A stretch of DNA of 64,000 nucleotides from Nocardia aurantiaca (GTDB lineage: Bacteria; Actinomycetota; Actinomycetes; Mycobacteriales; Mycobacteriaceae). The stretch covers positions 62,001-126,000 of the forward strand of contig NZ_WMBB01000005.1 in the NCBI RefSeq assembly GCF_009708175.1. Reading direction: 5' to 3'. The translations under genes and the position numbers were made by a program. A model generated the notes under the pieces. It had not been told where the DNA came from. It saw only the letters and a program-made list of their open reading frames with translations, and did not search any database. This document shows, in pieces, positions 37,726 to 46,832 of this stretch. The number at the start of each line of letters is the position of its first letter. Within the stretch, counting starts at the first letter, position 1.

Positions 37726-38619
37726 GTGGAATTGCGGCAATTGCGGTATTTCGTGGCGGTGGCGGAGGAGCTGCATTTCCGCCGCGCGGCCGAGCGGTTG
37801 TTCATCTCCACGCCGACGCTGAGCCAGCAGATCCGCGCCATCGAACGCGAGGTGGGCGGACCGCTGCTGATTCGCGGCAATCACGGGGTGGAACTGACCG
37901 CCGCGGGCGAGGTGCTGTTGAAGACGGCCCGAAATGTCGTGGAGGCGGCCGAGACCGCGCTGCGCGAGACGCGGGCCGTGGCCCAGCCCGGCAACGCGGT
38001 GTTCCGTCTCGGCATCGTCAACGGCGCGCCCGCCTGGCTGCCCGGCCGGATCGAGGCGCTGCTGAAGGCGCGCCGGCCCGGGGTCCGGGTCGCGCTCGCC
38101 ACCGGCAGCAGTGGCGAACAGGCCAGGCTGCTGGATCGGGAGGAGGTCGACCTGGCGGTACTGCGGCTGCCGGTGCGGCTGGCCGAACATCTCACCTGCA
38201 CGCCCATTGCCGACGAGGAGCTCGGCATCGTCATGTCTCGCGAGAATCCGCTCGCCGCAGCGGTTTCGGTCGAACCGCAGCGCATCGGCGATCACGAGCT
38301 CATCATGTTCGCGCGCGACGCGGCCCCCGAGGTCCACGACTCGGTGCTGTCGCAGTTGCGTGAGCGCGGCGCGACGGTCGTGCTCAGCGACAGCGCCATG
38401 AGCCACGCCCAGATGCTGCAACTGTTGCCGCTGCGCCCCGAGGCCATCGGTGTCGGCTCCGCCCGCACCGCCTCGGTATCCGGCCTGGTCTGGCGGCCTC
38501 TGGATCCTCGCCCGTTGGTAATCACCTATGCCGCCGCGTGGCGTTCCGCCACGCGGAACCCCTTGCTGCACACCATGGCCGATGCCCTCGCCGGCGGCCT
38601 CCGCCTCACCTCCAGCTGA
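37726..38619 (+). CDS. LysR-family transcriptional regulator
   Basis: 297 residues. The N-terminal winged HTH (ELRQLRYFVAVAEELHFRRA ... TLSQQIRAIEREVGGPLLIR) is classical, and the rest is the periplasmic-binding-like effector domain (FRLGIVNGAPAWLPG, LAVLRLPVRLAEHL). LysR proteins usually act as inducer-responsive activators. GTG 37726 is chosen for the leaderless -10 box and the natural start of the HTH. The effector is unknown; the SnoaL-like gene 77 bases upstream on the same strand is a possible target. Confidence 0.93.
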   Translation: MELRQLRYFVAVAEELHFRRAAERLFISTPTLSQQIRAIEREVGGPLLIRGNHGVELTAAGEVLLKTARNVVEAAETALRETRAVAQPGNAVFRLGIVNGAPAWLPGRIEALLKARRPGVRVALATGSSGEQARLLDREEVDLAVLRLPVRLAEHLTCTPIADEELGIVMSRENPLAAAVSVEPQRIGDHELIMFARDAAPEVHDSVLSQLRERGATVVLSDSAMSHAQMLQLLPLRPEAIGVGSARTASVSGLVWRPLDPRPLVITYAAAWRSATRNPLLHTMADALAGGLRLTSS

Positions 38620-38839
38620 TCCTCTCCCGCCCGGGCGTCGGCTTCTGCAGTGACGCGGCTCGCACTCCTGATCGTGTCAGGTGAACTACGCGCGAGACGA
38701 AGGGCCGAACGTCATGAGGCGACCCGGCGGGAGATTCCGGATATCGCGTGGTCACCGGTTCGGGAGCACAGCCTCGCCCAAGTGGAGTCTTTCGACCCTG
38801 CCGCGGGAGAGGGGCGCGCAGCAGCCTGTAACCGTGATC

Positions 38840-39094
38840 ATGACTCTTGCCGTCGAGGAACCGCCCCGGACGATCGAGCCTCGGATATTCGACCAAACAA
38901 TTGAACGGTTGTGCGTCGAGTTCGGCGGTACCACCGCGCGGCAGTACGTGGAATCGGTGCTGCGATGGAGCCTGGCCGATCTGGCCGGCAGTCCGGTCGG
39001 CGCCATGCCCGAACTCGGCGAACGCCTGGCGAGGCAACGGCTCTCGGAGGACGCGGCCGGCGCCGGCCTCGGTGTACCACTGTCCATCGGGTGA
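38840..39094 (+). CDS. Small three-helix-bundle domain protein
   Basis: 84 residues from ATG 38840. Helices RIFDQTIERLCVEFGG, ARQYVESVLRWSLADLAG and GERLARQRLSED resemble the three-helix-bundle dimerisation domain also seen at the N-terminus of the protein at 16386. The pattern suggests a small dimeric regulator or adaptor. No clear ribosome site; earlier in-frame starts at 38681 and 38834 are possible. It is convergent with the hybrid histidine kinase gene. Confidence 0.6.
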   Translation: MTLAVEEPPRTIEPRIFDQTIERLCVEFGGTTARQYVESVLRWSLADLAGSPVGAMPELGERLARQRLSEDAAGAGLGVPLSIG

Positions 39095-39174
39095 AGTCGG
39101 TGTGGCGCTTCGGTCATTGCGCCGGAACGGCCGCCCGAGTGAATGTGGTTGTGTCGCTATCCGTTTCGGCCAAT

Positions 39175-41235
39175 TCAGGACCGGTATCCTTCTTCTGCGC
39201 CGGGTTTGGAGCCGAGGTCGGTGACGGTGTCGCGGATCCGGCGCATGATGGCGTCGAGACCATTGATCACGTCATCGATGCGAGCGGCCACGCCGGGGGT
39301 GCGGGCCTGAGAGCGAACGCTGCCGAGCTGCATGCTGAGGGCGAACAGATTGTCGATGACGGTGCGGTGCAGTTCCAGGGCGATGCGGTCGCGCTCGTTG
39401 ACGACCCGCAGGGCACGCAGCCGGGCCTCGGCCAGCCGCACGTTCACCAGGTTGTCGGCGCGAGCCCGCAATTCGGCGAGGGGGAAGGGCTTGGCCAGGA
39501 AGTCATTGGCTCCGGCGCGCAGCAGGGCCAGCCGGGTGTCCTCGTCGGCGCGGGCGCTCATGATGAGGACGGGAGTGTTCATCAGTTCCGGGTCGGTACG
39601 CACCCGCTGCAGCAGTTCGTCACCGCTCAACAGCGGCATCATGATGTCGCACACGATCAGATCGGGCCGGCACGTGCGCGCCATGCGCAATCCGGCAGAA
39701 CCGTCGAAGGCGGACATGACCTGGTATGAAGGCGACAGCGACTCACCGATCGCATTGTTCAGATCGATATTGTCCTCGATCAGCACCACCAGCGGTTTGG
39801 CGAGCTCTTCCTCGTCGCCGCGCACGGCCTCACTCGGGGTGCTCAGTTCAGCGAGCAATCCCGCCGCGGCCGCCCGGTTGCGCACCGAGTCGTCGTGCGC
39901 GCTCGTCCGCACCTCGGCGCCCGCGGGCGCGGTGCGCGGCAGATCGACCACCACCATCGCCCCGCCCTCGGGTGCATCGGTGATCGACACGTCCCCCCGA
40001 TGCAGCAGGACCAGATCGCGAACAATGCTCAGCCCCAGGCCTGTTCCGCCCACCGTGCGGGTGGCGCCACCGTCGACCTGACGGAACCGCTCGAACACGG
40101 TGGCCCGGTCTTGGGCCGCGATGCCGGGGCCACTGTCGGCGACCTCGATCAGGACACGGTCATCGGCGGGCCGGACGCTGCATCGAATGACGCCGCCCGC
40201 GTCGGTGAACTTGAACGCGTTGGACAACAGATTGAGCAGTATCCGTTGCAGATGCTCCGGGTCCAGTTCCGCGGGAACCGCCTGCGGGGCATCCACACTC
40301 AGCGTGATGTGCCGGTCGGCGGCCAGGGCTTCGAAATAGCCGGTCGCCGACCGCAGTTGGGCGGCGGTGTCGATTCGTGCGTAATCCGGGTGCAGCGCAC
40401 CGGCTTCCAGCTTCGAGGCGTCCAGCAGGTTGTTCACCTGCCCCAGCAGCATGCGCGCGTTGCGGATGATCACCTCGAGCTCGGCACGCTGGGTGTCGTC
40501 GGCATGGGTCTCGAGCAGCTTCTCCGCCGGGGCGAGGATCAGCATCAGCGGGGTGCGCAACTCATGGCTGACATTGGCGAAGAACTGGCTCTTCAGCTCA
40601 TCGAGTTCCTTGGTGCGCGCATACAATTCGACCAGCTCGGCGTTGGCCTCCTTGAGCTGGCGGCTGGTCTCGGCGACCTCATGGGCCCGGGCGAACACCT
40701 CGCTCTCCATGCGCCGAGCCGACTCACGCAACGCCGCCGCCTCTCGCTGTTGTACGGCGTCGGAGGCTTGCAGGCGCATGTAGTCGGTGACGTCTTCCAC
40801 GCGGTGGATGATGTAGCGCAGCGCGCCGTCCTCGGCCAGGACCGGAGAGTTCGACGGACTCCAGAATCGCTGCTCGAATCCCCCGTCGGGGCGGCGCACA
40901 TCGTAGCGCTGCACCGGCATGTCATCCACGATCCGCTCCCGCGACACCCGCTCGAGCGACACCCGCAGATTCCGCACCCCCTCCGCGTCGGGATCATCCG
41001 GGTTGTCGGGAAACACCTCGAAGATGCCCTTGCCCACGATCGCCTCGCGATCGGTCATGGTCGCATGCGCATAAGCGTCGGTCACCGCGACAATGCGCAG
41101 CTCCGGATCCAGCACCAGAAACAACCCCGGTGCCGATTCGAACACGACGCGAAAATCCACGCCCGCACTCACCGGGTCTCCCTCCACACCATCACCACAC
41201 CTGGGCAATTGATCGAACACAGAATAATCCGGCAT
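39175..41235 (-). CDS. Hybrid histidine kinase: PAS-HisKA-HATPase-REC plus a terminal DHp-like helix pair
   Basis: About 686 residues; ATG 41235, or GTG 41244. A PAS domain (VFESAPGLFLVLDPELRIVA) is followed by a coiled coil, the HisKA phospho-acceptor in FFANVSHELRTPL, an ATPase domain (LLSNAFKFTD, VADSGPGI, GTGLGLSIVRDL) and a receiver domain with phospho-Asp in DLIVCDIMMP and Lys in LAKPF. After it comes NERDRIALELHRTVIDNLFA, a HisKA_3-like phosphotransfer helix of the DevS type, with no second ATPase. No separate partner regulator is adjacent. No membrane segment, so cytosolic. Confidence 0.93.
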   Translation of the reverse strand: MPDYSVFDQLPRCGDGVEGDPVSAGVDFRVVFESAPGLFLVLDPELRIVAVTDAYAHATMTDREAIVGKGIFEVFPDNPDDPDAEGVRNLRVSLERVSRERIVDDMPVQRYDVRRPDGGFEQRFWSPSNSPVLAEDGALRYIIHRVEDVTDYMRLQASDAVQQREAAALRESARRMESEVFARAHEVAETSRQLKEANAELVELYARTKELDELKSQFFANVSHELRTPLMLILAPAEKLLETHADDTQRAELEVIIRNARMLLGQVNNLLDASKLEAGALHPDYARIDTAAQLRSATGYFEALAADRHITLSVDAPQAVPAELDPEHLQRILLNLLSNAFKFTDAGGVIRCSVRPADDRVLIEVADSGPGIAAQDRATVFERFRQVDGGATRTVGGTGLGLSIVRDLVLLHRGDVSITDAPEGGAMVVVDLPRTAPAGAEVRTSAHDDSVRNRAAAAGLLAELSTPSEAVRGDEEELAKPLVVLIEDNIDLNNAIGESLSPSYQVMSAFDGSAGLRMARTCRPDLIVCDIMMPLLSGDELLQRVRTDPELMNTPVLIMSARADEDTRLALLRAGANDFLAKPFPLAELRARADNLVNVRLAEARLRALRVVNERDRIALELHRTVIDNLFALSMQLGSVRSQARTPGVAARIDDVINGLDAIMRRIRDTVTDLGSKPGAEEGYRS

Positions 41236-41328
41236 TCCGCCCACGGCCCGCTGACCGCGACGACCGGCACGGGCTCGACCGCGTCTCGTACTCCGTGATC
41301 GGCGGCCGGCCTATGCGTGTTCGGCTAT

Positions 41329-42603
41329 TCACCTCGGGTCAGGGTACGGGTTTGGTTGTGTGCGGCTGGTTTTGGCGCGGTAGAGCGCACGGTCGGCGGC
41401 GTCCAGCAATGTGTCGGCCGCCCTGCCGGCGATGGGGCTCACCACGACGCCGATGCTGGCCGACACCGGCAGCCGGTGTGCGCCGACGGTGACCGGAGGG
41501 GTCAGTGCGGATCGCAGTCGGTCGGCGACCTCGCTGACCTTGCGGTCGTCGGCGGGCGGGGCGACGAGGGTGATGAATTCGTCGCCGCCGAGGCGAGCGA
41601 TCATACAGTCGCATTCGCGCAGGCTCTCGCGAAGCCGGTCGGCGACGGTGACCAGGACCTGGTCGCCGGTGGCGTGGCCGTAGTGGTCGTTGATCTGTTT
41701 GAACCGGTCCAGATCGATGAAACACAGCCCGATCCGGTCGCCCCGGGTCGCGGTGGCGGCGATCTTTTCGATCCGATCCAGTAACTGGCGGCGGTTGGGC
41801 AGGCCCGTGAGCTGGTCGTGACGGGCCTGCCAGTGCAGTTGCTCCTGCAGCCGGTGTCGTTCGGTGACGTCTTCGACCACGCCGAGGCCGAAGTCGTCCT
41901 GCCCGCCGCTGGCCGGCACATAGGTGACCGCGAATGAGGCCCATCGGACGCTGCCGTCGGCGCGCACGAGCCGCCGCTCCATGCACACGGTCCCCGTACG
42001 CGCCGCGAGCAACCGGCCGAAGATCATCGCGTTGACCTCGACCTGATCTTCCGGATGGGAGAACTCGCCAACCGTGATCCGCTCCAATGTCTCGATCGGT
42101 ACGCCGAGCAGCTCGCCCATGGCCCGGTTGGCGTAGAGCAGCTCGCCGTCGGTGTCGCCGAAAGCGATCGCGATCGGTGAGTTCTCAACGGCGATCCGGA
42201 ACATCTCGTCCGGAACCCGCCACGGCGGCTCCGGCTCCCCGTCGGGCCCGGTCGCCGGGGTCCGCGGCTGCCGTGGTGCCTGCCGGTGGCCTTGGGCGAT
42301 CGCGCCGAGCAGCGCGTCGGCCCGTTCGTCGGCATCCGGTCGTGGGCTGCGGGCGGCGATGCGGTACAGCACCGCCGCCGCGGTGGCCGGTGCCGCAGGA
42401 TCGAGCAGGCCCGCGGCCACCAGGGCCGCGCCGGCCCGCACGCCCACCGCGTCGTCGAAGCGCTCGCTGTCCACCCCGGCCGCCAGATCGTCGACCAACG
42501 TGTCCAGCACCTCTCGCGCGGGCGGCGGCATCGGCATCCCACCGGCATTCGTCAGCGCCCGCCACCACAGCGCCACCAGCGCCGCTCGCTCGAGTTCCTC
42601 CAT
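41329..42603 (-). CDS. PAS-GGDEF diguanylate cyclase
   Basis: 424 residues. N-terminal helical region (~1-115), then a PAS domain (FRIAVENSPIAIAFGDTDGELLYANRAM) ending in DVTERHRLQEQL, and a GGDEF domain from about residue 260 with FIDLDRFKQINDHYGHATGD and the active-site RLGGDEF. It makes c-di-GMP from two GTP. An RxxD inhibitory site is not obvious. It lies 85 bases upstream of the hybrid kinase on the same strand, so one transcript could link the phosphorelay and c-di-GMP. No EAL domain is present. Confidence 0.93.
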   Translation of the reverse strand: MEELERAALVALWWRALTNAGGMPMPPPAREVLDTLVDDLAAGVDSERFDDAVGVRAGAALVAAGLLDPAAPATAAAVLYRIAARSPRPDADERADALLGAIAQGHRQAPRQPRTPATGPDGEPEPPWRVPDEMFRIAVENSPIAIAFGDTDGELLYANRAMGELLGVPIETLERITVGEFSHPEDQVEVNAMIFGRLLAARTGTVCMERRLVRADGSVRWASFAVTYVPASGGQDDFGLGVVEDVTERHRLQEQLHWQARHDQLTGLPNRRQLLDRIEKIAATATRGDRIGLCFIDLDRFKQINDHYGHATGDQVLVTVADRLRESLRECDCMIARLGGDEFITLVAPPADDRKVSEVADRLRSALTPPVTVGAHRLPVSASIGVVVSPIAGRAADTLLDAADRALYRAKTSRTQPNPYPDPR

Positions 42604-43034
42604 CGCGTGGTCCCTCGGTCATCGTCCATCGTCCGGCGCCCGGTCGAGGGACGCCAGCGTCCAACCACCACCATAGGGGCCAGACCCTTTTCCATCGAAA
42701 ATAGTCCCGATGACAAGTGCCTCTACCCGATAAATTTCGGTCAGGGGGTGCGGTCCCATGCTCCGCCGCTGGTCGATCAACGGTATGCGGCCGCGGCATG
42801 TGCGAGGAACCTCGGTACGGTCAGCGCGAATTGCGTCGCTGCGGCCCTATTCCTGGAAGGGGACGGCAAACGCAGCGCGACGCCGACCATCCGGTCTCCA
42901 GCACCGTCGGTCCTCGCCCGGACTCGGGGCTCCCGCCTGCGCATATCCGATCAGAAGTTCGTCACTCTGGCGAGGCTTGATCGACAGGTGACGGGGTAGT
43001 TCCCGACGGAAGGGACCGGTTCGAAGGAGGGTGT
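42604..43034. other. 431-base divergent intergenic region
   Basis: Between the diguanylate cyclase (minus) and the cytochrome-molybdopterin gene (plus). Holds both promoters. Frames in it are short and without family resemblance. A ribosome site AAGGAGGG at 43024-43031 serves the gene at 43035. Confidence 0.45.
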
Positions 43035-44531
43035 ATGGAGCAGGTTCCGCACTATCCGCTGTTCGTGGTCATTACGCATGGGCTGAATATCTTGTTCGTC
43101 ACCTTGCTCATGCGCTCGGGCGTCGAGGTGCTGTCGTCGATGCCGAAGCTGTACTGGAGCGATGGCTGTCCGCCGGGACGGGAATGGCTTCGGTTGTCCG
43201 GCAAGAACTTCGGCGGCGATTCGCGCCGGCCATGGGTATCGCTGGACGAAGAGGAGTCCTGGCATCCGGTTATCGCGCTGCCGGGTCGCAAGAATCTGGG
43301 CGTCGGGCGGCATTGGCATTTCCTGACAGTGCCATTCTGGATTCTCACCGGCGCGGTCTACGTGGCGATGGTTTTCGTCTCCGGATATTGGAGTTATCTG
43401 GTGCCCACGCATTGGAGCATCGTGCCGCAGGCCATTCGCGATATCGGCACGTATCTGCATTTCCAGTTGGCGCCTCAGCTTCCCGGACAGCCGTTCGACG
43501 CCGCTCAGAAACTCACCTATTTCGGTGTCGTCTTCGTGCTGGCCCCGCTGCAGATCGCCTCCGGAGTGGCGATGTCACCGGCGATGCTGGCCCGATTCCC
43601 TTGGTATGGAAGGCTGTTCGGCGGTAAGCAGGGCGCGCGCAGCGTCCACTTCCTCGGATTGTGCGCGATGCTCGCCTTCGTCGTCGTCCACCTGTTCATG
43701 GTCGTCGTGCACGGTATTCCGGGCGAATTCGCCAAGATCTTCCTGGGCTCCGAGGACGGCGACCGAGTTCTCGCGACCGTGGTCGGCTCGCTGACGTTGC
43801 TGGCCGTGGTGATCGTTCACGTCGGGGCCACCGTGTATTCCCGGATCGATCCCCGCCGCACCCAACGGCTGCTGGGCAAGCTTGTGCACCGCTTCGAGCA
43901 CATGCTGTCGCGGCTGGGCCGGTCTCGACAGCATTACCGGCGACGCGACATCTCCGAATACCACCGCGTCAACGGCTACCCGCCGACCGACATGGGATAT
44001 CGGCAACTGGCCGCCGACGGATTCGGCGGATACCAACTGCCCGTGGGAGGTCTGGTCGACCATCCGGTGACGCTGTCGTTGCCCGAATTGGCGCGGCTGG
44101 GCATGACTCGCCAGATCACCAACCACAACTGCATCCAGGGCTGGAACGGCATAGCCGAATGGGGCGGCGTGCCGCTGTCGGCACTCATCGACCTCGTCCA
44201 GCCGTCGAAATCGGTGAGCCACATCGTGTTCTACGCCATGGACGACAAGGCGCTCACCGAGGGCCGAGGGCGATACGGATATTTCTACGAGGCTGTTCCG
44301 ATCGCCATCGCCCGACAGCCACAAGCCCTGCTCGCACTGGAGATGAACGGCGCGCCGCTCCCCATCGAACACGGCGCTCCGCTGCGGCTGCGACTGGAAA
44401 GTCAGCTCGGCTACAAGATGGTCAAATGGATCAAGGCCATCGAATTCGTCGACGGCATCGCCGATATCGGCATGGGGCAGGGCGGCTACCGCGAGGACCA
44501 ACTGTATTACGGCAGCAGCCCCGGAATCTGA
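43035..44531 (+). CDS. Cytochrome b561-type membrane domain fused to a molybdopterin (sulfite oxidase-type) domain
   Basis: 498 residues. Residues 1-290 hold four or so membrane helices with heme-ligand candidates (VITHGLNIL, GRHWHFLTVPFWILTG, RSVHFLGL, VVHLFMVVVHG). Residues ~310-495 are the oxidoreductase molybdopterin-binding domain: DHPVTLSLPELARLG, the Mo-ligand Cys in NHNCIQGWNGIAEWGG, and LGYKMVKWIKAIEF. No Tat signal precedes the Mo domain because the membrane part comes first. The fusion probably passes electrons between quinone and a small periplasmic or cytosolic substrate; identity unknown. Confidence 0.88.
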   Translation: MEQVPHYPLFVVITHGLNILFVTLLMRSGVEVLSSMPKLYWSDGCPPGREWLRLSGKNFGGDSRRPWVSLDEEESWHPVIALPGRKNLGVGRHWHFLTVPFWILTGAVYVAMVFVSGYWSYLVPTHWSIVPQAIRDIGTYLHFQLAPQLPGQPFDAAQKLTYFGVVFVLAPLQIASGVAMSPAMLARFPWYGRLFGGKQGARSVHFLGLCAMLAFVVVHLFMVVVHGIPGEFAKIFLGSEDGDRVLATVVGSLTLLAVVIVHVGATVYSRIDPRRTQRLLGKLVHRFEHMLSRLGRSRQHYRRRDISEYHRVNGYPPTDMGYRQLAADGFGGYQLPVGGLVDHPVTLSLPELARLGMTRQITNHNCIQGWNGIAEWGGVPLSALIDLVQPSKSVSHIVFYAMDDKALTEGRGRYGYFYEAVPIAIARQPQALLALEMNGAPLPIEHGAPLRLRLESQLGYKMVKWIKAIEFVDGIADIGMGQGGYREDQLYYGSSPGI

Positions 44532-44565
44532 GTCACCCGACTGGGACGACAGAAGGGAAGCGCTC

Positions 44566-44880
44566 ATGACCGGACCTATCGAACAAGCACTGGACGCCAC
44601 CCAGCTCACGGTCGCCCGAGCGCGCGCCGAAGTCCTGCAGGGCTGCGGCCCCGATGCCTCACCCGCCGAACAAGCCGCCGCACAACACGATCGCGACCTG
44701 CTCGGCGCGCTCCCGGCCCCACTGGAACGCGAACTGGTCCACCTGGCCACCACGCTGATCAGGCAAACACCACACGGACCGATATCGGAACCCTTGCGCG
44801 CCCAATTCGACCGGCTCCGCACAGCGTGGCAGGTGCCGGAAGGCCCGGCGACCGCGCGACTGCGCCGGCGGGACGGGTGA
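44566..44880 (+). CDS. Small hypothetical protein, downstream of the cytochrome-molybdopterin gene
   Basis: 104 residues, not recognised. Helical and Ala/Leu-rich (EQALDATQLTVARARAEVLQG, LERELVHLATTLIRQTPHG), without membrane segments or a signal. AGAAGGGA stands 7 bases before the ATG, and it follows the previous stop by 34 bases, so it is likely in the same operon. It could be a small accessory subunit; the sequence does not say. Confidence 0.55.
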   Translation: MTGPIEQALDATQLTVARARAEVLQGCGPDASPAEQAAAQHDRDLLGALPAPLERELVHLATTLIRQTPHGPISEPLRAQFDRLRTAWQVPEGPATARLRRRDG

Positions 44881-45163
44881 AGATCATGGGTCTTCGGGTC
44901 GCAGGCGCGGGCTTTCGATTTGTGGGTCGATCATGATGTGGTCCCGTCATGTGGTAACCGGGCCCGCAGCGGCGACGTGGGTGCACCACGTTGAAAGGCT
45001 TCGACTCCACACAGCGCGGCGAACAACGATGTCTCCGACCACCGGTGTCGTCGGCCCGCGCTGAGGCCGAAGTTGCGGCTGGGCTGGGGCGTTAGGGCGT
45101 GCCTCAGGGGCGTTCGGTCGCGCGTCGTGGACGGTGGGTCACGCCGTGGGTTGGCTGAATGGC

Positions 45164-45898
45164 ATGACAGACAAGGGATTTTCAGGTGCGGCCGGGCGTG
45201 CCGTGGTTGTGGGCGGGGGGTCCGGGATGGGGCAGGCCATTGCCGACGCGCTGCTGGCGGAGGGGTTCGAGGTGGTGATTGTCGGGCGGTCCGAACAGCG
45301 GCTGGCCGATGCGATGCGCGAGCTGGGGGAGGGCAAGCTCACTGCCATCGCCGCGGATATCACTGACGAGGAACAGGTTTCGCGGTTGTTCGAGACGGTC
45401 GGCGTCGTCGATCACGTGATCAGCACGGCCGCCGATCTGACGGGCGCCTACGGCCCTATCGCCACCTTCGACTTCGAGCACGGCCGCGGCTTCCTCGACG
45501 TCAAACTGATCGGATCGATGCTGCTGGCCAAGCACGCGCGCCTGAGCGAAACCGGTTCGCTCACCTTCATTTCCGGTATAGCCGCCTATCGCCCGGCGGT
45601 CGGAGGCGCCATGGTGGCGACGGTGAACGCCGCCCTGGAGGGCCTGGCCCGGGCCCTCGCGGTGGAGCTCAGCCCGATTCGGGTGAACGTGGTGTCGCCC
45701 GGCTGGGTCTTGACCGACATCTGGCAGTCGATGCCGTGGGACGACAGGGAGGAGCGGCTGCGAGCCATGGCGGACAAGCTCCCCGTCAAGCGACTCGGAA
45801 ATCCGGACGACATTGCGTCGGCGGTGGTTTCACTGCTCGGCAACGGCTTCGTCACCGGCACCATCCTGCACGTCGACGGCGGCCACCGCCTCGTCTGA
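45164..45898 (+). CDS. Atypical short-chain dehydrogenase without YxxxK
   Basis: 244 residues. The Rossmann start VVVGGGSGMGQAIADALL, the acidic DITDEE, and the C-terminal PGWVLTDIWQSMP and TGTILHVDGGHRLV identify an SDR. Where SDRs have Tyr-x-x-x-Lys the aligned stretch is VATVNAALEGLARALA, so Tyr is Val and Lys is Asn; the NNAG motif is STAAD. It is therefore probably not a standard dehydrogenase. ATG 45164 is chosen over an upstream GTG. The 283 bases before it show no gene. Confidence 0.85.
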   Translation: MTDKGFSGAAGRAVVVGGGSGMGQAIADALLAEGFEVVIVGRSEQRLADAMRELGEGKLTAIAADITDEEQVSRLFETVGVVDHVISTAADLTGAYGPIATFDFEHGRGFLDVKLIGSMLLAKHARLSETGSLTFISGIAAYRPAVGGAMVATVNAALEGLARALAVELSPIRVNVVSPGWVLTDIWQSMPWDDREERLRAMADKLPVKRLGNPDDIASAVVSLLGNGFVTGTILHVDGGHRLV

Positions 45899-45908
45899 GC
45901 GCGTGCGG

Positions 45909-46658
45909 CTAGTGCGCCTCGCTGAGCCAGATGGCCTCGGCGGCGATGCTGCCGAGGTCGATGGTGCGCTCCCGCACCCGCACCGCGATGGTGCCCGCGA
46001 AATCGCGGCGCTCCACCACCGTGATCAGGGTGTCGAGAGCGATTCCCAGCGAATCGAAGTAGCGCAGCATGGCCGGGTCGGAGTCGGAAATCCGTGCTAC
46101 CCGGCCTGATTCGCCGGCGCCGAAATCACTGAGCTGGCGGGCCGGAGGTGTGGGCACCGCGCCGTCCACCGACGGGATGGGGTCGCCGTGCGGATCCCGG
46201 TCGGGGTGGCCGAGTTTGGCGTCGATGCGCTCTATGAGCGTTTCCGAGACGGCGTGCTCGAGCACCTCGGCCTCGTCGTGCACCTCGTCCCAGCCGTAGC
46301 CGAGTTCGTTCACGAGGAAGGTCTCGATGAGCCGGTGCCGGCGCACCATGGCGACGGCGGCGCGGCGGCCGTCCTCGGTGAGCGTGATGGCTCCGTAGCG
46401 GGCGTGCTCGACCAGGCCCTGGTCGGCGAGCTTGCGGACGGCCTCGGACACCGTGGACGCGGAAACGCCGATCTTCTCGGCGAGCAGCTTGGTCGACACC
46501 TTCTCCTGCGACCACTCCTGCGCGCTCCAGATCACTTTCAGATAATCCTGCGCGACCGACGACAGCACCGGTGCGACAGTGGTGGTCCCGTGGGGTTCGG
46601 AAGGTGCGGACGGATCGGCCAGCTCGCGGCGGGTGGCGATGTCTCGTTTTCCGGGCAC
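45909..46658 (-). CDS. mntR: DtxR-family metalloregulator, MntR type (SirR/Rv2788-like)
   Basis: 249 residues: winged HTH (LLAEKIGVSASTVSEAVRKLADQGLV), dimerisation/metal domain (HRLIETFLVNELGY, VHDEAEVLEHAVSETL) and SH3-like C-terminus. Metal-site positions that are Met10 and Cys102 in DtxR are Asp (SVAQDYLK) and Glu (DEAEVLEHA) here, the pattern of manganese-specific MntR. GTG 46658 follows TAAGCT by 7 bases (leaderless). Divergent from ribF, as Rv2788 lies beside ribF in M. tuberculosis. It probably represses Mn uptake genes elsewhere. Confidence 0.9.
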   Translation of the reverse strand: MPGKRDIATRRELADPSAPSEPHGTTTVAPVLSSVAQDYLKVIWSAQEWSQEKVSTKLLAEKIGVSASTVSEAVRKLADQGLVEHARYGAITLTEDGRRAAVAMVRRHRLIETFLVNELGYGWDEVHDEAEVLEHAVSETLIERIDAKLGHPDRDPHGDPIPSVDGAVPTPPARQLSDFGAGESGRVARISDSDPAMLRYFDSLGIALDTLITVVERRDFAGTIAVRVRERTIDLGSIAAEAIWLSEAH

Positions 46659-46665
46659 GCACCCG

Positions 46666-46671
46666 AGCTTA
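46666..46671 (-). promoter_or_regulatory. -10 box TAAGCT of mntR (leaderless)
   Basis: TAAGCT on the minus strand, 7 bases, then GTG at 46658. Confidence 0.45.
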
Positions 46672-46820
46672 GGCACACCCCACGCGGTTTCACACATCGG
46701 CGCGCTCGCTGGTAGGGGCGCGGTTCCGCGTCGAGGGCGGAGTGGTGAACACACGGTGACGGGCATGCTTCCGGTCGTGAAGATCCGCACCGCCGAATAT
46801 TGTCTGTGACGCGCTTTGCG

Positions 46821-46826
46821 TAGGCT
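46821..46826 (+). promoter_or_regulatory. -10 box TAGGCT of ribF (leaderless)
   Basis: TAGGCT, 6 bases TCCGGT, then GTG at 46833; no ribosome site is present. Confidence 0.55.
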
Positions 46827-46832
46827 TCCGGT

